DNA of 64,000 bases from Bradyrhizobium sp. CER78 (lineage in GTDB: Bacteria; Pseudomonadota; Alphaproteobacteria; Rhizobiales; Xanthobacteraceae): contig NZ_JARVWP010000002.1 of NCBI RefSeq assembly GCF_029846235.1, positions 1 to 64,000 on the forward strand. The letters run 5' to 3'. A model generated the notes under the pieces. It was given only the letters and a program-made list of their open reading frames with translations, was not told the DNA's origin and made no database searches. A program made the translations under genes and the position numbers. The stretch's first letter is position 1; the number at the start of each line of letters is the position of its first letter. This document shows, piece after piece, positions 32,074 to 40,990 of the stretch.

Positions 32074-32901
32074 TCAAAGACCGATCGCGTTGAGCATCTG
32101 GTCCATGGTGCGCGACGGCTCGGCACAGCCGGCCTCGCCGACGATTTTCGCCGGCACGCCCGCCACCGTGACGTTGTGCGGCACGGGCTTGACCACGACG
32201 GAGCCCGCCGCGATGCGCGCGCAATGGCCGATCTCGATATTGCCGAGAATCTTGGCGCCGGCGCCGATCAGCACGCCGTGACGGATCTTCGGATGGCGAT
32301 CCTCGTTCTCCTTGCCGGTGCCGCCGAGCGTGACGCCATGCAGGATCGAGACATCGTCGTCGATGACGGCGGTCTCGCCGCAGACGAAACCGGTGGCGTG
32401 ATCGAGGAAGATGCCGCGGCCGATCCTGGCCGCCGGATTGATGTCGGTCTGGAACACCGCCGAGGAGCGGCTCTGCAGATAGAAGGCAAAATCCTTGCGG
32501 CCCTTCTGATACAGCCAGTGCGCCAGACGATGGGTCTGCAGCGCATGAAAGCCCTTGAAGTAGAGCAAGGGATCGATGAAGCGCGAGGTCGCGGGATCGC
32601 GGTCATAGACGGCGACGAGATCGGCGCGGAACGCGTTGCCGATATCGGGCTCGTCGCGCAGCGCCTCGCCATAGGTCTGGCGGATCAGATCGCCCGACAG
32701 CGCGGCGTGGTCGAGCCGCTCGGCAATGCGATGAACCACTGAATCTTCGAGGCGCTCATGATGCAGCACGGTCGCATAGATGAAGGTCGCGAGCTCCGGC
32801 TCGCGCCGCAGGATGTCTTCCGCCTCGCCGCGGATCCGATCCCAGATCGGATCGAGCGCCGCCAGCTTCGCGCCCTGCGGATTGACCTGATGAACTGCCA
32901 T
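32074..32901 (-). CDS. cysE: Serine O-acetyltransferase
   Basis: 275 residues, normal for CysE. An N-terminal helical domain (WDRIRGEAEDILRREPEL and LLYFKGFHALQTHR) precedes the hexapeptide beta-helix: FQTDINPAARIGRGIFLDHATGFVCGETAVIDDDVSILHGVTLGGTG, then GAGAKILGNIEIGH and SVVVKPVP. The His of DHATG and of LHGVTLGG are catalytic. It makes O-acetylserine for cysteine synthesis, and is normally feedback-inhibited by cysteine through the C-terminus. First gene of a cysE-DUF3126 pair. The start is MAVHQVNPQG. Confidence 0.94.
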   Translation of the reverse strand: MAVHQVNPQGAKLAALDPIWDRIRGEAEDILRREPELATFIYATVLHHERLEDSVVHRIAERLDHAALSGDLIRQTYGEALRDEPDIGNAFRADLVAVYDRDPATSRFIDPLLYFKGFHALQTHRLAHWLYQKGRKDFAFYLQSRSSAVFQTDINPAARIGRGIFLDHATGFVCGETAVIDDDVSILHGVTLGGTGKENEDRHPKIRHGVLIGAGAKILGNIEIGHCARIAAGSVVVKPVPHNVTVAGVPAKIVGEAGCAEPSRTMDQMLNAIGL

Positions 32902-33127
32902 AGCTGCTCTCGCAATTCGGTTGTTCTGACGTGCGTTATAGCACGGTGGACCCAGCGCGTCCCGGAAAGGCTCGGTACGGTAAACCCCACCCCTACGCCC
33001 CCGGACCGGCGTCTAAGGGAATTGGTCGGGATTTTGCCGAAATCAAGCCGTGCTTCTGCAACTATTGGCGGATTTCGTCTCCAGTGTGGTTTTGGGCATG
33101 GTCGGCCCCCAATAAAAAGGGGGAAAC

Positions 33128-34630
33128 ATCATCAATACCCAGCGTTTACGTGCCCGCCTGACCGATGCTCGGTCGGTCTGGATCGCCACCATCGCCATTC
33201 CCCTCCTCCTGCTCGCACCTGCCTTCTGGAACAGCTATCCGCTGCTCCAATGGGATACCGGCGGCTATCTGGCGCGCTGGTATGAGGGCTATCTGGTGCC
33301 GAGCCGGTCCACGGTGTTCGGCATCTACCTCCATGCCGGCGAGACATCGGGCTTCTGGCTCAACCTCGGCATCCAGACCCTGGCGACGCTGTGGATCCTG
33401 CAGCTGACGCTGCGCGTGTTCGGCCTCGCCCGGCCGGTCCGGCTGACTGCGATCAGCCTCGCGCTGATCGCAACCACCGCGCTGCCCTGGCTCGCGAGCA
33501 TGCTGCTGACCGACATCTTTGCCGGCCTATCGGTGCTCGCGCTCTTCATCCTCGTGCTGCACGGCGACAGGGTTTCGACGCTGGAGAAGGCGGTGCTGTT
33601 CGGCTTCATCGCATTCTCTGCCGCGACCCACAGCGCAACGCTCGGAGTGCTGTTTGGCCTGTGCCTGGTCGGCTGGATACTGCGGCCGTGGCTCGGCCGG
33701 CGCGTTCCGATCGCAAGCCTCGTGCAGGGCAGCCTGACCATCGTCGCGGGCGCGGCGATGCTGCTGGCAGCGAATTTCGCACTGTCCGGACAGCTCGCCT
33801 GGACACCCGGCGGCATCGGCGTCGCGTTCGGCCGCATGCTGCAGGATGGCATCGTCACGCAATATCTGCGCGACAACTGCGCGAAGGAGAACCTGAAGCT
33901 CTGCCCCTATCGCAACGAGTTGCCGCCGACCGCCGACGACTTCCTGTGGGGCCACAGCATGTTCAACACGCTCGGCCGCTTCCAGGGACTGAACGACGAG
34001 ATGGGCACCATCGTGAAGCGTTCGCTGGCCGAATATCCGACATGGCAGGCCGAGGCCGCGCTGACCGCGACCGTCGATCAGCTGATGCATGTCGCGACCG
34101 GCGAAGGCACCAGCGGCTGGATCCCGCACACCTACGGCATCATCGAGCGCTACATTCCCGCGCAGGTCGCGCCGATGCGCGCGGCGCGGCAACAGAAGTG
34201 GCATCTCGACTTCACCGCGATCAACCGCATCCATGTGCCGGTCGCGCTGGCCTCGATGCTGCTGACAGTGCTGCTGTTCGGCCGCGGGCTGTGGCAGCGC
34301 CGGCTCGACGATCTGACGCTGCTTGCCGGCACGGTCACACTCGCGCTGCTCGGCAATGCCGCGATCTGCGGCGTGATCTCGGGTCCGCATGACCGCTACG
34401 GCGCGCGCATGGTGTGGGTTGCGACCTTCGTGGTGCTGATCGCGGCGGCGCGCGCCTTCGCCAGAGACGATGCCGAGAACAACGCCAAGTACGATGCCGG
34501 CGAGCTATTTGCGCTGCGACAGGAAGTCGATGACGCCGGTCTTGTAGACCTTGTCACCGACCGCCCGCATGTGGTCGCGGTTCGGAATGTCGAGCACCTG
34601 CGAACCCGGAATGATCCGGCCGAGCGCTGA
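33128..34630 (+). CDS. Polytopic membrane protein, apparent ATC start
   Basis: Function not recognised. From position 33116 the frame is open and codes for a hydrophobic N-terminus (VWIATIAIPLLLLAPAFW, then YPLLQWDTGGYLARW) typical of a polytopic enzyme of the glycosyltransferase-C or lipid-linked type. A strong ribosome site AAGGGGG is followed 4 bases later by ATC ATC, where ATG is expected; the next in-frame GTG at 33296 would remove the N-terminal helix. So an ATC start, a mutated start, or a read error is likely. About 8-10 helices follow. The last ~42 residues run antisense into the next gene's 3' end. Confidence 0.6.
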   Translation: MINTQRLRARLTDARSVWIATIAIPLLLLAPAFWNSYPLLQWDTGGYLARWYEGYLVPSRSTVFGIYLHAGETSGFWLNLGIQTLATLWILQLTLRVFGLARPVRLTAISLALIATTALPWLASMLLTDIFAGLSVLALFILVLHGDRVSTLEKAVLFGFIAFSAATHSATLGVLFGLCLVGWILRPWLGRRVPIASLVQGSLTIVAGAAMLLAANFALSGQLAWTPGGIGVAFGRMLQDGIVTQYLRDNCAKENLKLCPYRNELPPTADDFLWGHSMFNTLGRFQGLNDEMGTIVKRSLAEYPTWQAEAALTATVDQLMHVATGEGTSGWIPHTYGIIERYIPAQVAPMRAARQQKWHLDFTAINRIHVPVALASMLLTVLLFGRGLWQRRLDDLTLLAGTVTLALLGNAAICGVISGPHDRYGARMVWVATFVVLIAAARAFARDDAENNAKYDAGELFALRQEVDDAGLVDLVTDRPHVVAVRNVEHLRTRNDPAER

Positions 34631-35260
34631 CGCCGAGCCCGCGATTTCGTCCTTGCTGCCGACCGCGATCAGAACCGGCGCGCGGATGCCGGCGGCCTCC
34701 TCGCGCGTCATCAGGCGGCGCGAGCCGCGCAGGCAGGCAGCGAGCGCGCGGCGATCGGAGCGGGTCTGATCGGCGAAGGCGCGGAAGGTGCGGCCGACCG
34801 GATCGGTGACATCGTCGAGCGACGGCGCTTCCAGCGCCAGCGCGACCGCCTCGCCGGGTCCGCCGCCCTCGATCAGCCCGATGCCGATGCCCCCCAGGAT
34901 CGCCGAGCGCACCCGATCGGAATTTTCGCGCGCCAGGATCGCGGTCATCCGCGAACCCAGCGAATAGCCCATGATGTCGGCGCGCGCGATGCCGAGATGA
35001 TCCATCAGCGCGATCACGTCGCTTGCCATGATCGCGATCTCGTACTGCGCGGCATCGTAGAGCTTGGCGGATTCGCCGTGGCCGCGATTGTCGAGCGCGA
35101 TGACGCGACGGCCGGCCTTGACGAGCTCCGACACCCAGGTCGGATAGATCCAGTTGACGTTCTTGCTCGAGGCAAAGCCGTGCACCAGCACGATCGGCTC
35201 GCCCGCGCCTTCGTCGACATAGGCAATCTCAACATCGCCGTGGTGGAAACTCGGCATCAT
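34505..35260 (-). CDS. Alpha/beta-fold hydrolase
   Basis: 251 residues with lid-less alpha/beta hydrolase core: PIVLVHGFASSKNVNW (oxyanion HGF), GYSLGSRM nucleophile elbow (GxSxG) near residues 96-103, and catalytic acid/His near IAVGSKDEI and PNRDHMRAVG at the end. Esterase, lactonase or epoxide-hydrolase-like; substrate unknown. The 3' end is overlapped for 126 bases on the other strand by the membrane protein gene, and the hydrolase motifs at that end, including the final His, remain intact. The start MMPSFHHGDVEIAYVD fits the family. Confidence 0.9.
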   Translation of the reverse strand: MMPSFHHGDVEIAYVDEGAGEPIVLVHGFASSKNVNWIYPTWVSELVKAGRRVIALDNRGHGESAKLYDAAQYEIAIMASDVIALMDHLGIARADIMGYSLGSRMTAILARENSDRVRSAILGGIGIGLIEGGGPGEAVALALEAPSLDDVTDPVGRTFRAFADQTRSDRRALAACLRGSRRLMTREEAAGIRAPVLIAVGSKDEIAGSASALGRIIPGSQVLDIPNRDHMRAVGDKVYKTGVIDFLSQRK

Positions 35261-35332
35261 CGATTCCGTTTTTTCTTGAGATCAGGATTGGGATCGGGAT
35301 TTGGGATTCGCGATCGACCGGCGACCGCAAGC

Positions 35333-36466
35333 TTAGCCCTGGACGGGCATACTCGCCAGAGTAGCTGTGGCGGCCATCTGCCGCTTCAAGCGGCGCGCCT
35401 TGCTTCGTCTCAGCCACCACGCCGTGGTTCGCTCGGTGGTGGCCTTGATCGACGACAGGAAACCGAACAGCGCAAACAGCGCGCCGAACAGCCACATCGA
35501 GAGATTGAATGCACCGGCGGCAAGCAGCAGTGCGCCGCGACCGAGCAGCTTGATGATCGCGCGGGTCTGGCCGCCCTTCACATCGGCGATGCGCGCCGCG
35601 CGCGCGATCTCCTGCGGGTTCTCCGCGACCTTCAGCGTGTCCCGCGCGGCGCGAATGCCGGCCGCCTCGCCGATGCGCCCGACGTCCTTGGCGACACGCA
35701 CCAGCGCGCCGGCCTTCTCGGCACGGAACGCCGCGCGAATGGCGGTTGCGGTTTCCGCCGGCCGAAGCACCGAGCCGGACGCGACCGCCTCACGCAATGC
35801 CGGCTGATCGACCATCTCGCGGGTCGAGCGTCCGGCCCATTCGATCATCCCCTCGCTCAGCCGTCCCGCCTTGCGCGTGTCCTTGACCAGCGTCAGCCCC
35901 GCGCGCAGCGGCCCGGCGCCGCCGACCGACACATAGGTCGCTGCGGTCACGGCGAGCCCAGCGGCCGCAAGGCCAAGCACCAACTGATCGGTGTCCTCGC
36001 CCATCACGAGGTGCTTGCCCTCGCGCACGACATCCCTGATGTCACCGAACACGAACAGGTCGCCCGCGACCGTGCCGGACAGGCTCGCGACATCGTCGGC
36101 GTTGCCGGTCATAAGGCCGGTCGCGAACCCTTTGGCGAAATGCGTGGTGGACGACTGCTCGGCGCGCGCGTCATCGACGCGCTTGGTGAGTTCCGCACTG
36201 AGCGCGATGTTCTTCTCACCCGCCAGCGCGACAAAGCTGGTCGCAAGATCGGCGTCCCCGGAGGCGAGCGCCGCCTCGATATTGTCCTCAATCAACGCCG
36301 GGTTGTTGCGCAGCACGGAATTGACCCTGAGGTCGGCGAGATCAGCGGGATTGTCCCGCGCTGACAGCACCGCGCCGGCGTCACGGGCATGCGGCCAAAT
36401 AGCCACGCCCATGGCAGCACTTGCTGCCACGCCAGCCACCGCAACGCCGAGGCGCACCCCGTTCAT
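35333..36466 (-). CDS. Conserved membrane-associated protein, unrecognised
   Basis: 377 residues. Near the N-terminus there is an Ala-rich transmembrane helix (VAVAGVAASAAMGVAIW). A central hydrophobic segment at ~170-195 (VLGLAAAGLAVTAATYVSVGG) and a C-terminal hairpin of two helices (LLAAGAFNLSMWLFGALFALFGFLS, residues ~313-340) precede an Arg/Lys-rich end. Between them are helical Ala/Arg-rich sequences. No known domain is recognised. It looks like a stable chromosomal gene typical of the group. Start at MNGVRLGVAV by its signal-like helix. Confidence 0.6.
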   Translation of the reverse strand: MNGVRLGVAVAGVAASAAMGVAIWPHARDAGAVLSARDNPADLADLRVNSVLRNNPALIEDNIEAALASGDADLATSFVALAGEKNIALSAELTKRVDDARAEQSSTTHFAKGFATGLMTGNADDVASLSGTVAGDLFVFGDIRDVVREGKHLVMGEDTDQLVLGLAAAGLAVTAATYVSVGGAGPLRAGLTLVKDTRKAGRLSEGMIEWAGRSTREMVDQPALREAVASGSVLRPAETATAIRAAFRAEKAGALVRVAKDVGRIGEAAGIRAARDTLKVAENPQEIARAARIADVKGGQTRAIIKLLGRGALLLAAGAFNLSMWLFGALFALFGFLSSIKATTERTTAWWLRRSKARRLKRQMAATATLASMPVQG

Positions 36467-36715
36467 TCCGCTTGAAACCTCAAGTTTAATTCGCCTTGTT
36501 TAGTTCGCCTTGGACATAGTGTGCCGTTTTTGCGACACAACGGCTCCGACCAAAGAAGGGCTTCTCTGGGACGACAAGATTGTGTCGAATTTGCATGAGC
36601 AAATGAGCCATCGGGGCTCTAGGAATCAACTGTTCCCGCCAGTATGGTGCGCGGCATTTCGCGATGCCGCATGCTGTTGATTGCGTCTGCCCATCGTTGC
36701 CACCAAGGTGAGAAT

Positions 36716-36961
36716 ATGTCCGACCACGTCGTCCCGCACTTCCATAACGATGCCGGAGTCTCGGTGATCGAGATCGGATCGCAGGAGTTCATGTGCGTGG
36801 GCGCCAACCCGCCGTTCGATCATCCGCACGTGTTCCTCGACCTCGGCAACGACAACGAGATCATCTGCCCGTACTGCTCGACGCTCTATCGCTTCGCGCC
36901 CGACCTTGCTGCCGGCGAAGCGCGCCCGCCGGAATGCGTGCTGAAAGACAAGGTCGCCTGA
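36716..36961 (+). CDS. Zinc-finger protein (CHCC type)
   Basis: 81 residues. FMCVGANPPFDHPHVFLDLG and then ICPYCSTLYRF contain the C-x(8)-H-x(n)-C-x2-C zinc-binding pattern of the CHCC family (as in NDUFS6 and bacterial relatives). The start is the ATG at 36716 (MSDHVVPHFHNDAG). It precedes an FAD monooxygenase gene by 7 bases on the same strand, so they are likely co-transcribed. Function of bacterial members is unknown, possibly respiratory-complex related. Confidence 0.87.
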   Translation: MSDHVVPHFHNDAGVSVIEIGSQEFMCVGANPPFDHPHVFLDLGNDNEIICPYCSTLYRFAPDLAAGEARPPECVLKDKVA

Positions 36962-36968
36962 CAGCTCC

Positions 36969-38171
36969 GTGGCGCTGACGCGAACCGTCATCGTTGCTGG
37001 CGCCGGGATCGGGGGACTGACGGCGTCGCTGACCTTGGCGGCACAGGGCTTTCGCGTCGTGGTGCTGGAAAAGGCCGAGCGGCTCGAGGAAGCCGGCGCC
37101 GGCATCCAGCTCTCCCCCAATGCCAGCCGTATCCTGGTCGAGCTCGGGCTCAAGGAGCCGCTGGCGCGGCGCGCGGTCACGCCTGAATCCGTCAACATCC
37201 TGAGCGCGCGGGCCGGCGGCGAGATCGCACGGATGCCGCTCGGCCGGGCGGCCGAGTTCCGCGCCGGTGCCCCCTATTGGGTGATCCACCGCGCCGATCT
37301 GCAAGCCGCCTTGCAGGCTGCCGTGAACGAGCATCCCGATATCGATCTGCGGCTCGGCTGCCAGTTCGAGGACGTGACCAAGCACGCCAAGGGCCTGACG
37401 GTGGTGCAGCGCCGCGGCAATTCACGGCAGGAGGAATTGGCGGTCGCGCTGGTCGGCGCCGACGGCATCTGGTCGTCGGTCCGCCGACATTTGTTTCCGG
37501 ATGTGCAGCCGCAATTCTCCGGCCTGATCGCCTGGCGCGGCACGCTGGACGCAACCGCCCTGCCCCGTGAATACACTGCGCCGCGCGTGCAGCTCTGGAT
37601 GGGGCCGGACGCCCATCTCGTGGCCTATCCGATCTCGGCCGGACGCCAGATCAACGTGGTCGCGATCGTGTCGGGCACCTGGAATCGGCCGGGCTGGAGC
37701 GCGCCCGGCGACAGCAACGAGATCAAGGGCGCGTTCGCCACCGCGCGCTGGCCCCCCACGGCGCGGATGCTGATCGGCGCGGTCGATGGCTGGCGCAAAT
37801 GGGCACTGTTCACCCTGCCCGATATCGGCCGCTGGAGCGAAGGCGCCGTCGCGCTGATCGGCGACGCCGCGCATGCGATGTTGCCGTTTGCCGCACAAGG
37901 CGCCGGCATGGCGATCGAGGATGCGGCCGTGCTCGCCAAGGCCTTGGCCGACTGCACCGGCGAAAACACCGCGGGCATTCCCGCCGCATTGAAGCGCTAC
38001 GCACGGATGCGGCGCGGACGTGTGCTGAAGGTGCAGCGCATGGCGCGGCAGCAGGGCCGCATCTATCATCTCAGTGGACCATTGGCGATCGCGCGCGATC
38101 TCGCGATCCGCGCCATCGGTCCGGAGCGCATGCTGGCGCGGCAGGACTGGATCTACGACTGGCGCGCCTGA
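36969..38171 (+). CDS. FAD-dependent monooxygenase (salicylate hydroxylase-like)
   Basis: 400 residues of the UbiH/salicylate 1-monooxygenase class. FAD motif VAGAGIGGLTASLTLAAQGFR (GxGxxG), then DG near GADGIWSSVRR, and the late FAD motif LIGDAAHAMLPFAAQGAGMAIEDA (GD). It hydroxylates an aromatic ring with NAD(P)H and oxygen. The start is GTG at 36969, 7 bases after the zinc-finger gene stop. Ubiquinone synthesis is not excluded, but the sequence is closer to salicylate/hydroxybenzoate types; substrate unknown. Confidence 0.9.
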   Translation: MALTRTVIVAGAGIGGLTASLTLAAQGFRVVVLEKAERLEEAGAGIQLSPNASRILVELGLKEPLARRAVTPESVNILSARAGGEIARMPLGRAAEFRAGAPYWVIHRADLQAALQAAVNEHPDIDLRLGCQFEDVTKHAKGLTVVQRRGNSRQEELAVALVGADGIWSSVRRHLFPDVQPQFSGLIAWRGTLDATALPREYTAPRVQLWMGPDAHLVAYPISAGRQINVVAIVSGTWNRPGWSAPGDSNEIKGAFATARWPPTARMLIGAVDGWRKWALFTLPDIGRWSEGAVALIGDAAHAMLPFAAQGAGMAIEDAAVLAKALADCTGENTAGIPAALKRYARMRRGRVLKVQRMARQQGRIYHLSGPLAIARDLAIRAIGPERMLARQDWIYDWRA

Positions 38172-38216
38172 GCCGCGCGCGCAGCCACAGCAACCGCCTG
38201 TTCTGGAAACGTTGAC

Positions 38217-38651
38217 TTAGTGAACGAGGCCGCGCGGGGCACGCGGCCCGTTCGCGGCTGGCGTGGGCGCTGCGGGTACGGCGGCAGCGGGGCTGTCCGG
38301 CGGGCTCTCGTGGCACTTGTTGGCGCGCCACGCCTGATCCGCAAGCCGCTGCTGGGAGTGGATCGAGATCAATTCGTTGCGATACACCATCTCGGAGACC
38401 ACGGTACCGCCGACGCCGGTTTCCGCCTTGGCCATCAGCCTTTCCTGTTCGGTAGCGCGGGATGCGAGGCCCTTGCGCTCGGTCTCGAGCTGCTTGCAAT
38501 CATACAGGTCGTATTTGGCGGGATCGGCGAATGCCGACGGCACGCTGTCGCCGATCTGCGCGCAGCCGGAAACGCCGGCGGCCGAGGCGAGCAGCGCAAC
38601 GAGAACTGCCGCGCGCATCAGATTCGGGCGGCGTGGGAGACGAACGGACAT
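38217..38651 (-). CDS. Small lipoprotein, unrecognised
   Basis: 144 residues, or 133 if started at the ATG at 38618. A signal peptide with lipobox VSGC (lipidation Cys) is clear. The mature part has a coiled helix with KQLETERKGLASRATEQERLMAKAETG, then Pro/Ala-rich tail. It converges on the FAD monooxygenase gene, ending 45 bp after its stop codon. Family not recognised. The longer start fits less well with the signal peptide, so both starts are given. Confidence 0.65.
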   Translation of the reverse strand: MSVRLPRRPNLMRAAVLVALLASAAGVSGCAQIGDSVPSAFADPAKYDLYDCKQLETERKGLASRATEQERLMAKAETGVGGTVVSEMVYRNELISIHSQQRLADQAWRANKCHESPPDSPAAAVPAAPTPAANGPRAPRGLVH

Positions 38652-38875
38652 TCGGCTTTCTTAATCGGACAGTGTTGAGATTGCCTAAAGCAGCCGCCGG
38701 TGTCCGGATTGAGGCTCAATCGCGGCGGCGCGCTGCTTATCCCAATGCTCGGCCGCCGAGGCAAATGGAATTGCAGGCCACAGCTTAAGCCTTTGAAAGC
38801 GCACCTGTTAGCAGCGGATAATGACAATTCCACTCCGCGACCAAACGCGCTAGAAGTCGGCGCGCCCAGCGCAAT

Positions 38876-38962
38876 GCGGACGTGGCGGAACTGGTAGACG
38901 CAAGGGACTTAAAATCCCTCGACGGCAACGTCATGTGGGTTCGAGTCCCACCGCCCGCACCA
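38876..38962 (+). tRNA. tRNA-Leu (anticodon UAA)
   Basis: 87 nt with encoded CCA. Acceptor GCGGACG pairs with CGCCCGC except A5:C68. The D region is GGCGGAACTGGTAGACGC; anticodon stem AGGGA/TCCCT closes loop CTTAAAA with anticodon TAA; a variable arm GACG-GCAA-CGTC marks the class II tRNA; T stem GTGGG/CCCAC and loop TTCGAGT are standard. Discriminator A fits leucine. No integrase or second copy of its 3' end was found nearby. Confidence 0.95.
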
Positions 38963-39052
38963 ACCATCTGCCCTGCCGGCTGACGACAGGCCGACGATCG
39001 CTGCAGGCACGCGCCGCGCGTCGTGTTCTGCGTGACGGCTTCTATTGGGCTC

Positions 39053-40990
39053 CTATTTCTTGGCCTTCGGTTTTTTGGCCTTAGCCTTCTTTGTCTTCCT
39101 GGCTTTTGCCTTAGCCGGCTTCTTCGCCTTGGCCTTCTTCGCAGATTTTTTGGCCGACTTCTTGACTGACGCCTTGGCAGTTCGCTTGGCGGCGGCGACC
39201 TTCTTGGCTGCCTTCCTGGGGGCCTTCTTGGGAGCCTTCTTCGCAGCCCTGCCGGCCGTGTTGGCCGGTTGCGCTGCGCCGCCGCTGGCACTGCCGCCAC
39301 CGCCTGCGCGTGTCGGGCGCGGCGGCACCGGCTCCTCCATCCAGAAGTCCAGCTCCTGCTCCTTGCCGCCGCCGGGCTTCCAGCCATCGAGCGAATAGAT
39401 CTGATCCGCATTGCCGCCGCTGCCGAGATAGCCGCGCCAGGAATAGTGATCGTAGACGCCGTTGATGTGCAGCGCATAGGCCTGCGCGAGCTTCTTGTTG
39501 CCGCGGATGATCACGAGATTCTCGTCATTCTTCTCCGAGGCGGCGACGGAGAAATTGTGCGATCCGGTGATAACAGCGCAATTGTCCGAGAATGGATCGA
39601 TCACGATGGTCTTGGAATGCACGATCGCGATCATCCCGGCGTTGCGGATCTGTGAGACGCTGAACTCGACGTCGGCCCATGACGGCTCGTTCGTGGGGTT
39701 GACGTTATGCGGCAACTGGACGTCGTCATGGAAGGATTGCGCCGGCGCGCCTGATTTCACGACCTGACCGCCGACCGAGACGATGTTGCCGTTCTTGCTG
39801 GCCATCATCGTCGACACCACGCCGCGGACGTAGACGTCGTTCTGCTGTGCGCGGTCGAGCAGCGCGCTCAGCAGCGGCGATTGACCCGGCATGAACATCA
39901 GGAAGAGCGCGCCGTCCCTGGCGTTCTTGATCAGGTCCAGCACCGGCGTGAACTCCGCCTCGCCGTTGCTCGCGGCGAAATAGACCGAGATGTTGCTGTC
40001 GCTGGTCGGAGTGGAATTCGACGCCTTCAGCGCGGGCGGCATGGCGTTGCCGGCGGCGACCAGCTTGCTCCACTGGTCGAGGAAGCGCTTGGCGATCGCC
40101 GCATTCTCGATGATCAGCACGTTGTTGAGCTGCGTGCACAGCCCGGTGGTGGTCCAGTTCGTGCTGCCGGTCAGAACGCGGATGGCGTTGCCATGCGCGT
40201 CGCTCTCGACCACGAACTTGTTGTGGACGCTGGGCGAGGACCGGCCCGCATTCGACAGATCGCGATGCTTGACCGTCAAGCCGGCGCTACTGAGCTCGCC
40301 CGCGATGTTCGGTTTGGTCGCGCTGCCGTTGCCGAGCAGGACGTTGCCGCGGCTTCCGAACGGCTTCAGCGCGCCGACCAGCTCCTCGTCATTCATCTCG
40401 TAGATGGCGGCATGCACCTGGCTGCCGCGCAGGTCGGCATCGTGCAGAAAGGCCAGAATCTCGTGCAGGGCGTCGCCGGAAAGGTAGCGCCGCGCCTGGT
40501 TGGCCGGATCGGAAAGCCCCTTGACGAAATTGCGCAGCGAAGCGTCGGACGTATCGCCATGCACGAAGCGGCTGACGATCTGCGACATCAGGGTGCCGCG
40601 GTTGAAATAGGCCGACAGGCCGCCGCCCGCATCGCCGGAAGCGACCGTCGGCGCCGTCCATGCCGACACCGAGGCGGGATCGGGCGTGAACGTGCCATTT
40701 GCGCCGTTCTTCATCGCGGTGACGCGGTAAGAGACGTTCTCGGTGTCGACGACGCTATGATCGGTCCAGATGCAGCGCCGGAACGGCGACTGGGTCGAGG
40801 AGATGCCGGCGTCCGCCACCGGCTTCTCACCGGGCTTCGGCGGAATGCGGTTGGACAGCACGATGGTCTGCTGCGTGATGTTGTTGCGCCGCTCGAGCTG
40901 GAAACCGACCCAGTCGTTCGACCAGGTGTCCGGCTGCCAGGCGATCAGGATATCATCGGCATTCGCGTAGGCCTTGACATTGATGGTCAT
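39053..40990 (-). CDS. Phospholipase D-family protein with fibronectin-like N-terminus and histone-H1-like tail
   Basis: 645 residues. Residues ~1-110 resemble a fibronectin-III-like beta sandwich (ILIAWQPDTWSNDWVGF, VSYRVTAM). Two PLD/HKD half-sites follow: VHNKFVVESD (H256, K258) with GSTNWT, and VHSKTIVIDP (H458, K460) with GSHNFS, so it should be active as phosphodiesterase, phospholipase or nuclease. No signal peptide is seen. Residues ~581-645 are almost only Lys, Ala, Pro and Arg, like histone H1 or AlgP tails, and suggest DNA or polyanion binding. Start 40990 follows GGGGAA. It converges on tRNA-Leu, with 90 bp between. A DNA-targeted nuclease is the favoured guess. Confidence 0.85.
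   Translation of the reverse strand: MTINVKAYANADDILIAWQPDTWSNDWVGFQLERRNNITQQTIVLSNRIPPKPGEKPVADAGISSTQSPFRRCIWTDHSVVDTENVSYRVTAMKNGANGTFTPDPASVSAWTAPTVASGDAGGGLSAYFNRGTLMSQIVSRFVHGDTSDASLRNFVKGLSDPANQARRYLSGDALHEILAFLHDADLRGSQVHAAIYEMNDEELVGALKPFGSRGNVLLGNGSATKPNIAGELSSAGLTVKHRDLSNAGRSSPSVHNKFVVESDAHGNAIRVLTGSTNWTTTGLCTQLNNVLIIENAAIAKRFLDQWSKLVAAGNAMPPALKASNSTPTSDSNISVYFAASNGEAEFTPVLDLIKNARDGALFLMFMPGQSPLLSALLDRAQQNDVYVRGVVSTMMASKNGNIVSVGGQVVKSGAPAQSFHDDVQLPHNVNPTNEPSWADVEFSVSQIRNAGMIAIVHSKTIVIDPFSDNCAVITGSHNFSVAASEKNDENLVIIRGNKKLAQAYALHINGVYDHYSWRGYLGSGGNADQIYSLDGWKPGGGKEQELDFWMEEPVPPRPTRAGGGGSASGGAAQPANTAGRAAKKAPKKAPRKAAKKVAAAKRTAKASVKKSAKKSAKKAKAKKPAKAKARKTKKAKAKKPKAKK

Noticed and set aside
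33146..33347. Short frames on both strands at the start of the membrane protein gene
   Set aside because: They are shadows of the true frame, which continues upstream to the ATC codon.
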